Assembly (NCBI GenBank): GCA_023436485.1
Contig: JAEZIU010000266.1
Span: 1 to 9,528, forward strand
DNA: 9,528 nt
Source of the DNA: Bacillota bacterium
GTDB taxonomy: Bacteria; Bacillota; Clostridia; Acetivibrionales; DSM-1351
Direction of reading: 5' to 3'
Within the stretch, counting starts at the first letter, position 1; every line of letters starts with the position of its first letter. A model generated the notes under the pieces. That model was not told where the DNA came from. It did no database searches and worked only from the letters and a program-made list of their open reading frames with translations. Of this stretch, positions 1 through 6,096 are shown in pieces. A program made the translations under genes and the position numbers.

Positions 1-294
1 CCTAAGAACTCTGGAAATTCTCTGCTCAATATCAAAATGTATATCAAGGGGCTGAAAATATCTGAAAAGCCTTTGAACACAATGGTAACGGTACCTATCA
101 TCAAGCTCCCGTTCCTTTTCACTAAAGGAAGGATACTCATGGAGTAGCTCCTCCGTCTGCTCATAAGAAAATATAGGTGGCAGCGCTTCAATAAGAGGGT
201 TTCCTCTGTATTCTTCTAACACCGGATCTATATATTCTGCCAAAACAGCATAACCGCCATTTGGTATTCGAACTTGCTTAATAGCCTTTTCCAT
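1..294 (-). CDS. tnsC: TnsC, AAA+ ATPase transposition regulator (N-terminal 98 codons, runs off left edge)
   Basis: An open frame starts at ATG 292-294 (minus) and stays open to the window edge. It overlaps the 3' end of tnsB by 17 bp and has a GAGGGAG ribosome binding site about 7 nt upstream of the ATG. The peptide begins MEKAIKQVRIPNGGYAVLAE and contains YRGNPLIEALPPIF, then RLFRYFQPLDIHFDIEQRIS. From memory, these match the N-terminal part of Tn7-family TnsC proteins, where a GNPLIEALPP-like segment precedes the ATPase core. In Tn7, TnsC links the target selector TnsD or TnsE to the TnsA/TnsB transposase and is controlled by ATP binding. The Walker motifs would lie to the left of position 1, so ATPase competence cannot be checked. 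The gene is open at the edge, not truncated by mutation. The overlap suggests translational coupling with tnsB. Confidence 0.85.
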   Translation of the reverse strand, partial: MEKAIKQVRIPNGGYAVLAEYIDPVLEEYRGNPLIEALPPIFSYEQTEELLHEYPSFSEKERELDDRYRYHCVQRLFRYFQPLDIHFDIEQRISRVLR

Positions 295-2443
295 CCAAAC
301 GCTCCCTCTGCTTACGCTTTAAAAAATCAATGCCTCTTAAGTCCTGTACTTCAAAATTGTCCGCGCCAATGCTGAAATCAATTATATCATTACTTCGATT
401 CTTCCCAGAATCGAGTACAAAGGCTTCATTCTGTCTATTTCTTTCCTTTTCCGATTTACGATTATCTCTGATTCCTTTGATTCTTTGAGTTTTACTAATA
501 TCTGAATTCTGTTGCCTTGCCATTTGCTCAGCTTCATTTACTGTATTTTCAATCTCTGATATTAAATCTATTCTACTTTGCAGTTGCTCTCCAGAACTCA
601 GGACCTTTTCTAGACTTTCATACTCCGATAAATATTGAATTTCCTCTAATGACTTATTAAAATATTTCCTGTCGTCAAGCAGATAGCACTTTTCGAAGCC
701 TCGACCCTCATCGGTCCTAATATAGATAAAATTCATATTTCTAGGATCAAAGGAAATATCTTTCTTGGAGCTTTCTTTATTTCTCGCTGTTTCAAACCAC
801 AACTCCTCGATAGCTTTATTGCAGCTATAGTACATTTTTTTATATTTGATCCCTTTTTCCGTAATAGATGCACTATCCGTTGGCATAAGATTTAGCTTTA
901 CTATATCTTCCGGAAAGCTACGTAATATACCTGAACGATGCGTTATTCCCCATTTCCACAATTCCAAAGGAATTGGTTCAACCTCATCTGCAATCATATC
1001 ATCCGTTCTTGTATAATTATCCATCCAATGGCTATTATTATGGGCAAGAATACAACAAATTATAATGTATGTGAACTGCTGAATATCAAGCTTAGCATCC
1101 AATCTATAGTCTTTTCCTCCTCGTTCACGAAAATCAATATTAATATGTCCTGGAACGAGTGGTTTAACCTTCGCATCAATCGTATGAAAATGCTGCTCAA
1201 CTATTCCTTTCAAGTCTGCACGGTACGGTGGCGTGTTTTCAATCCGAACATGCAGAGAATTGATCAATGTATCAACCTGTTTGCTTTCCATTTCACCTCT
1301 GTCGCCTAAAATAGCTTCGGGAATATGATTACAGGGCCATTCTGAAGCAGTAATATTTTTCCCATATTCTTTGCAGTACTGTACTTTATCAGATGCTGCA
1401 TTTGCTAAAGCCATCATTGCACCAATCCAGGAGGGGCCTTCAAGCCCTACGTACAAACCCGTTACCATTCGAGAGAATACATCGATTACAAGATATACTA
1501 CCGGACGCCCAATAATCCAATCTCTATTGTATCTTGATACCAGATAAACATCAGCAACAGTGGCATCTATCTGGTACTTTGATCCTGGTCCAATTGTATT
1601 TGCATCAGATCGGCCTGTAACAGCTCGGTGGTTCAGCTGGTACTTTTTATCTCCTTTTCTTGTAGTAAGTTTTTTCTTAATGTTATTTTCTTTTTCGTAC
1701 CAATACCTAAATTGATCAAAGGTAGGAATATAATTGGGATCAATAACTATTGCCTTTTTGATGCCATTTTCAAATCGATAATCTTCTGTAAAAAAGTCTT
1801 TTACCATAAAATCGTATGCGGTTTGCAATGTATTTTCATTTTTAGTATGGTAATACCTGTTAATGGCTACTCTAAAAACCTTCTTAGTGTCTTCATCAAC
1901 ATTAATCCCTCTGCCAATACTATTCTCGTTTTTCCGCGGTCTGCCTCTTTTTATACTTCCAGCCGTTTTTTCTTTCCCCTTTCCCCCTGATTTCTCATAA
2001 TCAGGTAATAATGCATCTCGAACCTTACCTCTTTGCCAATATCTCCTTAGATATTTATAAATCATATTCTTGGATGTTTTGAACTCATCCATAGCTTGCT
2101 TAATAAGAAGTCCTCTGCGCTCTCCATAAAAAATATCTGGTTCATTCATAGATAAAGCTATCATCTTAATAATTTCCCAAGCTTTATCTCTTATAACGAT
2201 ATTTTTCTTCTCTAATGAAGTCTCATTGATTATTCTATAAAATGGATCATCCTCAACTTTCACGATGCTTTCATCATCAAATCCTACAAGAATATCCCTA
2301 ACCCTTCTAAGTTGTGGTAATGCCTTAGCAGAATAAATATCAATTGAAAAAGCAATAATATTCCCTTCATCAATCCATACAATTCGCTCAATGCGGCCAT
2401 CCTCCGCAACAAATTTTATCAACTCATTAATTGTTAGAATCAT
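278..2443 (-). CDS. tnsB: TnsB, DDE transposase of the Tn7-like element
   Basis: This 721-residue protein is close in length to Tn7 TnsB (about 700 residues). In Tn7, TnsB binds the transposon ends and makes the 3' strand cuts and joins. The integrase-type catalytic core is visible around residues 285-425: D293 in QIDATVADVY, D381 in AILGDRGE and E416 in KGIVEQHF. This is a complete DDE triad with a DD(35)E spacing. The first 200 residues are basic and helical (for example KNMIYKYLRRYW near 126-136), as expected for end-binding HTH domains. A KRGRPRKN basic stretch lies at 165-172. The last 100 residues are charged, like the TnsC-interacting tail of TnsB. The ATG at 2443 has AAGGAG upstream and follows tnsA by 20 bp. 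No frameshift or missing catalytic residue is seen, so the gene looks intact. Confidence 0.95.
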   Translation of the reverse strand: MILTINELIKFVAEDGRIERIVWIDEGNIIAFSIDIYSAKALPQLRRVRDILVGFDDESIVKVEDDPFYRIINETSLEKKNIVIRDKAWEIIKMIALSMNEPDIFYGERRGLLIKQAMDEFKTSKNMIYKYLRRYWQRGKVRDALLPDYEKSGGKGKEKTAGSIKRGRPRKNENSIGRGINVDEDTKKVFRVAINRYYHTKNENTLQTAYDFMVKDFFTEDYRFENGIKKAIVIDPNYIPTFDQFRYWYEKENNIKKKLTTRKGDKKYQLNHRAVTGRSDANTIGPGSKYQIDATVADVYLVSRYNRDWIIGRPVVYLVIDVFSRMVTGLYVGLEGPSWIGAMMALANAASDKVQYCKEYGKNITASEWPCNHIPEAILGDRGEMESKQVDTLINSLHVRIENTPPYRADLKGIVEQHFHTIDAKVKPLVPGHINIDFRERGGKDYRLDAKLDIQQFTYIIICCILAHNNSHWMDNYTRTDDMIADEVEPIPLELWKWGITHRSGILRSFPEDIVKLNLMPTDSASITEKGIKYKKMYYSCNKAIEELWFETARNKESSKKDISFDPRNMNFIYIRTDEGRGFEKCYLLDDRKYFNKSLEEIQYLSEYESLEKVLSSGEQLQSRIDLISEIENTVNEAEQMARQQNSDISKTQRIKGIRDNRKSEKERNRQNEAFVLDSGKNRSNDIIDFSIGADNFEVQDLRGIDFLKRKQRERLDGKGY

Positions 2444-2463
2444 TTGCGTAAAGCTCCTTACAT

Positions 2464-3279
2464 TTATGGTAATAGTATGGAATCCCGAGTAATCTTGCTG
2501 ATATTAATTTTTTGTTGAAAATTTGAAAGCATTATCTGTTTAGAAGCTATTAAGTGCCTAAACAGATATAAAAACATACCTGGCTTCATATTGAATTCAA
2601 AATCCATTCCATCTAAAATTACTTGGACCGTATCTTCACTACTTAATAACCTATTTTTTAATATTGGTATAAGCCTTTTCAAGCTCGCTTTATCAACATC
2701 ATCTAATTCCTCTAAATTATAAGCCGAATGCACCCATTCTACATTTTGTGCCAATTCTGCGTGTATTTCCCGCTCTGTGACGATGCCCCAATCAATTCCT
2801 CTTTTCTCCCAATAACATTTTTCTATTTCATATTTCTCCAACACTCGAGGCTTATCTAACTCTGTAGACGACTTAATCGTACGAGCAATGTCATACCTTC
2901 TTCCATTTTCGTATAAGGTAATTAAAAAATCCGTTGTTAGAATCAAGGGTACCCGCGATTCAATATCAACCGGATATCTTATACCTTTTATTTCAGCCAT
3001 CTTCATAGCATCCTCTCTATCCAAAAGCGGAAATTGCTCTCTTATATCAACAATCTTGTCAATCCATTCAAGTAAATAAAAAAATCTAGTCTCATTACTC
3101 GACATGAAGTGATGAACTCTTCTTGTTTTCAGGCCCTTACATCTTGATACATTACCTTTTGAGGGGAAGTCATGAACATCAAGCCAAGGCTTATAAGTAC
3201 TTTCTTCTCCCTGACCTCTGCCTTCTTTTATATATCTTTGTATCTTGTCTTCATCAAACCCATATCTTCTTTTTGCCAT
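2464..3279 (-). CDS. tnsA: TnsA, endonuclease subunit of the Tn7-like transposase
   Basis: This is a 271-residue protein, about the length of Tn7 TnsA (273). In Tn7, TnsA cuts the 5' strands so the element leaves its donor by cut-and-paste. The N-terminus matches Tn7 TnsA well by eye: MAKRR, then IKEGRGQG, PWL, KTRRVHHFMS and VDIREQFPLL. Counting from this start, the catalytic residues line up as E63 (SSNETRFF), D117 (TTDFLI) and K136 (ARTIKSS). Tn7 has E63, D114 and K132. A winged-helix-like C-terminal half follows the EKCYWEKRGIDWGIVTE stretch. I chose ATG 3277-3279 because GGAGG (3285-3289) lies 5 nt upstream and the protein then begins MAK like Tn7 TnsA. The frame can be extended 7 codons to a TTG at 3300, but that start has no ribosome binding site. 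An intact TnsA implies cut-and-paste movement. Confidence 0.95.
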   Translation of the reverse strand: MAKRRYGFDEDKIQRYIKEGRGQGEESTYKPWLDVHDFPSKGNVSRCKGLKTRRVHHFMSSNETRFFYLLEWIDKIVDIREQFPLLDREDAMKMAEIKGIRYPVDIESRVPLILTTDFLITLYENGRRYDIARTIKSSTELDKPRVLEKYEIEKCYWEKRGIDWGIVTEREIHAELAQNVEWVHSAYNLEELDDVDKASLKRLIPILKNRLLSSEDTVQVILDGMDFEFNMKPGMFLYLFRHLIASKQIMLSNFQQKINISKITRDSILLP

Positions 3280-3284
3280 TAATT

Positions 3285-3289
3285 CCTCC
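3285..3289 (-). promoter_or_regulatory. Ribosome binding site deciding the tnsA start
   Basis: On the minus strand GGAGG lies 5 nt before ATG 3277-3279. The alternative TTG at 3298-3300 is upstream of this motif and lacks a site of its own, so translation most likely begins at 3279. Confidence 0.75.
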
Positions 3290-3368
3290 GCACGCTGCAA
3301 TATTTTTACATCAAATTATTCCCTCTTTAAATCCTCCCATTCTTATTATTCAGAAGAGTATACCCCAC

Positions 3369-3400
3369 AAAAAAAGCTCCCACACAAACAAAGTGGAAGC
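3369..3400 (-). terminator. Intrinsic terminator, minus strand, upstream of tnsA
   Basis: On the minus strand GCTTCCAC and GTGGGAGC pair as an 8-bp stem (one G-U pair) around a 9-nt loop TTTGTTTGT. Seven T residues follow at 3375-3369. It would stop leftward transcription before tnsA, either isolating the tns operon from upstream reading or acting as an attenuator for it. No intact minus-strand gene lies just upstream. The small RNA at 3489-3569 is on the other strand. Confidence 0.65.
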
Positions 3401-3453
3401 CTAATTAATAATATAAGATAATTGCATTATAGAAATTCTGTAGCACAAAAAAC

Positions 3454-3482
3454 TTGCACAACAAATAAATCTATGGTATATT
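3454..3482 (+). promoter_or_regulatory. Sigma-A type promoter for the small RNA
   Basis: TTGCAC (3454-3459) and TATATT (3477-3482) are separated by exactly 17 bp, each close to the vegetative consensus. Transcription would start near 3488-3490, just before the structured element. No ribosome binding site or reading frame of useful length follows before the terminator, so the product is expected to be RNA. Confidence 0.65.
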
Positions 3483-3488
3483 ATCCAT

Positions 3489-3569
3489 AAATAAAAAATG
3501 TGGGCAACCACTATTAGGATAGGCATTAACGAATGGTCGGCAAACTGAATCGTTAGTGCTTAATTTTTT
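3489..3569 (+). ncRNA. Small structured RNA of about 80 nt, free-standing
   Basis: The interval has a complete small-gene layout: a good promoter just upstream, two hairpins and a terminal run of T. The first hairpin is GTGG (3500-3503), a GCAA tetraloop of GNRA type, then CCAC (3508-3511). A single-stranded TATTAGGAT linker follows. The second hairpin pairs 3521-3532 with 3550-3561 (12 bp, two G-U pairs, core GCATTAACGA with TCGTTAGTGC) around a 17-nt loop rich in G and A. Six T residues (3564-3569) follow closely, so the second hairpin also serves as a terminator. A possible pseudoknot could join CAACCA (3505-3510) with TGGTCG in the loop, with one mismatch. The overall design recalls the abiF RNA motif reported near Abi_2-type abortive infection genes. 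That is recollection only, and no Abi_2 gene is visible in this window. Confidence 0.6.
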
Positions 3570-3609
3570 ACATTATAACAGACATTTCCACAATTTTCAA
3601 TTCTAATCA

Positions 3610-3741
3610 TTATATATACTTATCAATCTCCTCAAGCCTATCTTGTGATTCACTAAATATTTCGTAATATTTATGATTTTTCTTTGCTAACAAACGCATA
3701 TGTTTTCTTAAATTCCCACCATCAACTTCATTAAATACAAT
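3610..3741 (-). pseudogene. Possible C-terminal remnant of a lost gene
   Basis: On the minus strand a 43-codon open stretch lies between an in-frame stop at 3742-3744 and a TAA at 3610-3612. It encodes a protein-like, amphipathic sequence that includes LRKHMRLLAKKNHKYYEIF and then SESQDRLEEIDKYI. The only internal ATG (29 codons from the end) has no ribosome binding site. I do not recognise the family. It looks like the tail of an older cargo gene, but a chance open frame in AT-rich DNA is possible. Confidence 0.3.
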
Positions 3742-3777
3742 TTAATTAAAAATATGTATTTATTTTGTCGAATACTG

Positions 3778-3786
3778 TGGTAAAAT
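3778..3786 (+). promoter_or_regulatory. Extended -10 promoter for the cargo operon
   Basis: TGG directly followed by TAAAAT (3781-3786) gives a TGnTAAAAT extended -10 element. No good -35 sits 17 bp upstream, which extended -10 promoters tolerate. The start would be near 3793, leaving a leader of about 80 nt before the ATG at 3874. The divergent tns operon begins about 500 bp to the left. Confidence 0.45.
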
Positions 3787-3873
3787 ATGGGTATGTAAAA
3801 TTATGTTTCATATCCACATTTTATATAACAGCAGATACATAAACTCTGTAAATTCATTAATAAGGAGCCCCAA

Positions 3874-4848
3874 ATGAAGAAAGACGATTTAAAAGAGAAG
3901 CTTAATGTTTTTACCAAGGCAATTACAGAAGGTAAAGCCGAAATCAACGTAATGTTAGTAGATCAAAACAGTCAAAGGAAGCGGAAATATCGTGGCCTTA
4001 TGATAAAGACAAAGCTATCCGATATTAAGTCAGTGATCGAACAATCTTTTTTATATATTAATCAGGAACTTTCAAATCGTTCGCTAGATTTATATGATTT
4101 AGAAATTTCAGTAGATGAATCAACTCAGATGGTTAATAAAGCTGATGTTATTTACTGTCAAGAGATTCTTAATCAGCTTACTGTAGAATATACTGATATA
4201 AATACCGTCTCCGAAAATACAGATTTATCTTGTATTAAATTTATTTTAATTCAAGTATATACTGAAAAGCAAAGTATTTATCTATTTAAAAAATATGTCC
4301 AGCCTACAACTGCATATAAAACAACAGAAAAATATATTTTATCCGGAGGTGTACTTAAGCCATTTACGGATAAAGTAATTGTAATTAGTTCATTGGTGGA
4401 CGCATTCCTACTCGATGATATATTTTATGTGTTTAATCGTAATTCCTTTAACAGTATTTTTATTTATAAAGATATTTTTAAAAAAATCATAGAAGAAAAC
4501 AAAGCAACAATAGAAAGCTGTGGATTCATGATAGAAACAACACAATTTATGGCTGACTGCGAAGCAGATGGCCGTTATCTCACACGCTTAACAAAAGTCA
4601 TCTTAGCTAAGGGTTTTGAGGAAGTATCAAAGCGGAAGGCAGAGATTAAGCAAGTTGTCAAAGATTTCGATTTATCATTAACCCTTTCTGATACTGGAGA
4701 AGTTGTTTATAAAGGTAAAGAAGACATACCAGAAGTATTAAATTTGTTACTGCGTCATTATGTAATAGATGCACTTACAAGTAATAAAATGATTGCAGCT
4801 GCAATTCAAGAATATCAAACAGGTAATAAAGGAGGGCATCACGATTGA
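3874..4848 (+). CDS. kwaB: KwaB-like DUF4868 protein (Kiwa-type anti-phage defence)
   Basis: This is a 324-residue soluble protein, close to the roughly 315 residues of E. coli KwaB. The central and C-terminal part (about 120-305) has the look of DUF4868. A beta-rich stretch IKFILIQVYTEKQSIYLFKKY is followed by KVIVISSLVDAFLLDDIFYVFNRNSFNSIFIYKDIFKK. A helical and strand region DGRYLTRLTKVILAKGFE, then FDLSLTLSDTGEVVYKGKED, follows, with a closing LLLRHYVIDALTSNK helix. In Kiwa, KwaB is the cytoplasmic DNA-responding partner of the membrane protein KwaA. The identification is by recalled family pattern, not a search. It is supported by the next gene being a four-helix membrane protein of KwaA size. 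The ATG at 3874 has AAGGAG (3862-3867) upstream. Its stop TGA overlaps the TTG start of the next gene. The usual order kwaA-kwaB is reversed here. Confidence 0.7.
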   Translation: MKKDDLKEKLNVFTKAITEGKAEINVMLVDQNSQRKRKYRGLMIKTKLSDIKSVIEQSFLYINQELSNRSLDLYDLEISVDESTQMVNKADVIYCQEILNQLTVEYTDINTVSENTDLSCIKFILIQVYTEKQSIYLFKKYVQPTTAYKTTEKYILSGGVLKPFTDKVIVISSLVDAFLLDDIFYVFNRNSFNSIFIYKDIFKKIIEENKATIESCGFMIETTQFMADCEADGRYLTRLTKVILAKGFEEVSKRKAEIKQVVKDFDLSLTLSDTGEVVYKGKEDIPEVLNLLLRHYVIDALTSNKMIAAAIQEYQTGNKGGHHD

Positions 4849-5441
4849 GAAGAGTAATGCTTTTTATTTCGTCATATATCCCTCTTTATATCCTTTTGAT
4901 TGTTAAAAACATATTAGAGCGTTGTACCAGTGAAGGTCGCTTTGCTCTTAGTTTCAGCAAGTTAAGAACAGCAATTTTCTTTGATGAAATAAACGATTAT
5001 GCTATTGCGGCCTTTTTTCTGTTAACGATAATATCACTGATATACTTGAAGGTACTCTTAAAGCAACCCGAAGGGAATCATCATTTTTCAATTATCGATA
5101 TTGAGGATCAGACGGGAAATGTATATTTTAATTATATCTCAATCTACTTACTATCATGTCTGGGACTAACTTTAAACCGTATTGTTGACGTATTTGTACT
5201 CCTATTTGTAATGTTAATTGTTGGGTACATCTATATAAGTAATCATATGACATATATGAATCCATTGTTGCAACTCTTTGGTTACAAAATTTATGAAGGA
5301 ATGGTACATTCCGACAGCACAAATAAAAGTTTTAACTCTGTTATTATTGTATCAAAAGACCTTAAACTTGAAAAGAATCATACTTATTTAGGAAGCGGTA
5401 AAGAGGACTTTATTTTTTGTCCAGCAATTAAGAAAAAATAG
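4845..5441 (+). CDS. kwaA: KwaA-like four-helix membrane protein
   Basis: This 198-residue protein has four likely membrane segments at about 5-22, 52-72, 95-109 and 113-132. A soluble C-terminal part of about 65 residues follows, including NPLLQLFGYKIYEG. Length and topology fit KwaA, the membrane sensor of Kiwa that holds KwaB at the inner membrane. The KwaA assignment leans mainly on the neighbouring DUF4868 gene, since KwaA sequences are poorly conserved. Translation most likely starts at TTG 4845-4847, with GGAGG about 9 nt upstream. The TTGA overlap with the previous stop implies translational coupling and so a fixed ratio of the two products. An internal ATG at residue 5 is possible but sits further from the ribosome binding site. 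Alternative: an unrelated membrane partner of a DUF4868 protein. Confidence 0.6.
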   Translation: MRRVMLFISSYIPLYILLIVKNILERCTSEGRFALSFSKLRTAIFFDEINDYAIAAFFLLTIISLIYLKVLLKQPEGNHHFSIIDIEDQTGNVYFNYISIYLLSCLGLTLNRIVDVFVLLFVMLIVGYIYISNHMTYMNPLLQLFGYKIYEGMVHSDSTNKSFNSVIIVSKDLKLEKNHTYLGSGKEDFIFCPAIKKK

Positions 5442-5469
5442 CAAATAATATCTCAAGGGAGAATCGATA

Positions 5470-6096
5470 ATGCAAAAAAATTTGTATAGTGGACTATTAG
5501 TGGCAGTCGATGGACCTAACGGTGTGGGTAAAACCACATTAATCAAAAATCTTCAGAACTATTTTTTAGCTTATGGTGAGAAAATCTATACTACAAGGGA
5601 ACCTAGCAATTCACAATTAGGTGAATTTACGAGGGATATTTCTGAAGGTATAGGTGGAGAAAGTTTAGCTTGTTTAGTAGCAGCGGATAGATATGAACAT
5701 CTAAAGAATGAAGTGATTCCAAAGTTACGGGAGGGATTTATTGTACTCATGGATAGATATATTCTTTCTTCTCTTATCTTACAAAGAATGGACGATGTTG
5801 AAGTTCCCTTCATTCTTGGAATCAACGCCAATATCTTATTACCCGATATTCAATTTGTGATAACAGCAAATTCGGATGTTATTCAGAAACGACTAGCTGA
5901 AAGAAGTTTATTAACCAGATTTGAAAAAGGTAATAGAACAGATCTGGAAATCCAATATCTATTAGAAGGGGGCACAGCGCTAAGGGATCTTGAAATTCCA
6001 GTCATGGAAATTGTTAATAACGAAAATTTGCAGACTAATGTTAGTCTTATGGTTGATTATATTATGCAACATAAAAATGAGGTGTTACATCCGTGA
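5470..6096 (+). CDS. Thymidylate-kinase-like nucleoside monophosphate kinase
   Basis: This 208-residue protein has the length and motif order of dTMP kinase. The Walker A loop is DGPNGVGKTT (14-23). TTREP follows at 41-45, AADRYEH at 71-77, the DRY motif LMDRYILSS at 93-101, and a lid region RSLLTRFEKGNRTD (145-158). dTMP kinases turn dTMP into dTDP. Here the usual AYQ after DRY..SS is replaced by LILQ, and the lid is short, so the base specificity may differ. As an accessory copy beside a radical SAM enzyme and a DNA glycosylase, it is more likely to act on a modified or defence-related pyrimidine nucleotide than to supply housekeeping dTTP; this is inference. The ATG at 5470 has AAGGGAGA upstream, 28 bp after the membrane gene. 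Its stop overlaps the next start as GTGA. Confidence 0.8.
   Translation: MQKNLYSGLLVAVDGPNGVGKTTLIKNLQNYFLAYGEKIYTTREPSNSQLGEFTRDISEGIGGESLACLVAADRYEHLKNEVIPKLREGFIVLMDRYILSSLILQRMDDVEVPFILGINANILLPDIQFVITANSDVIQKRLAERSLLTRFEKGNRTDLEIQYLLEGGTALRDLEIPVMEIVNNENLQTNVSLMVDYIMQHKNEVLHP

Larger units (their letters stand above)
3280..3873. other. 594-bp intergenic region between tnsA and the cargo operon
   Basis: This AT-rich divergent region separates the minus-strand tns operon from the plus-strand cargo operon. From left to right it holds the tnsA leader (3280-3368), a minus-strand terminator (3369-3400), a plus-strand small RNA gene with its own promoter (3454-3482) and terminator (to 3569), a decayed minus-strand coding remnant (3610-3741) and the cargo promoter (3778-3786). 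I found no convincing -35/-10 pair for tnsABC in its leader, and no TnsB-site-like repeats here. The Tn7 end is therefore not next to tnsA. Confidence 0.7.

Noticed and set aside
938..1309. Plus-strand open frame of 123 codons
   Set aside because: It is antisense to the well-supported tnsB, lacks a ribosome binding site and has a low-complexity, non-family-like translation.
1628..1990. Plus-strand open frame of 120 codons rich in Phe and Ile
   Set aside because: It is a shadow of tnsB on the opposite strand; its hydrophobic character comes from the reverse complement of Lys/Glu-rich codons.
3280..3300. Seven-codon N-terminal extension of tnsA from TTG 3298-3300
   Set aside because: No ribosome binding site precedes the TTG, while ATG 3277-3279 has GGAGG at the right distance and gives the MAK start seen in Tn7 TnsA.
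3300..3375. tnsABC promoter in the tnsA leader (TTGTGG with TAATAA)
   Set aside because: Spacing is about 16 bp, but the hexamers match consensus poorly and the -35 overlaps the terminator T run, so I did not list it.
3123..3404. Plus-strand open frame of 93 codons across the tnsA start
   Set aside because: Most of it is antisense to tnsA, with no ribosome binding site, and it ends in the terminator region.
3499..3561. Second Tn7 terminus at TGTGGGCAACC beside tnsA
   Set aside because: TGTGGG resembles the Tn7 tip, but no TnsB-site-like AATAAAGT..TGAACT repeats follow, and the sequence is better explained as the 5' hairpin of the small RNA.
1..3873. CRISPR-associated transposon
   Set aside because: Some Tn7-like elements carry Cas genes and short arrays, but no regularly spaced repeats or Cas-like proteins are present in this window, and the position beside glmS points to TnsD-type targeting.
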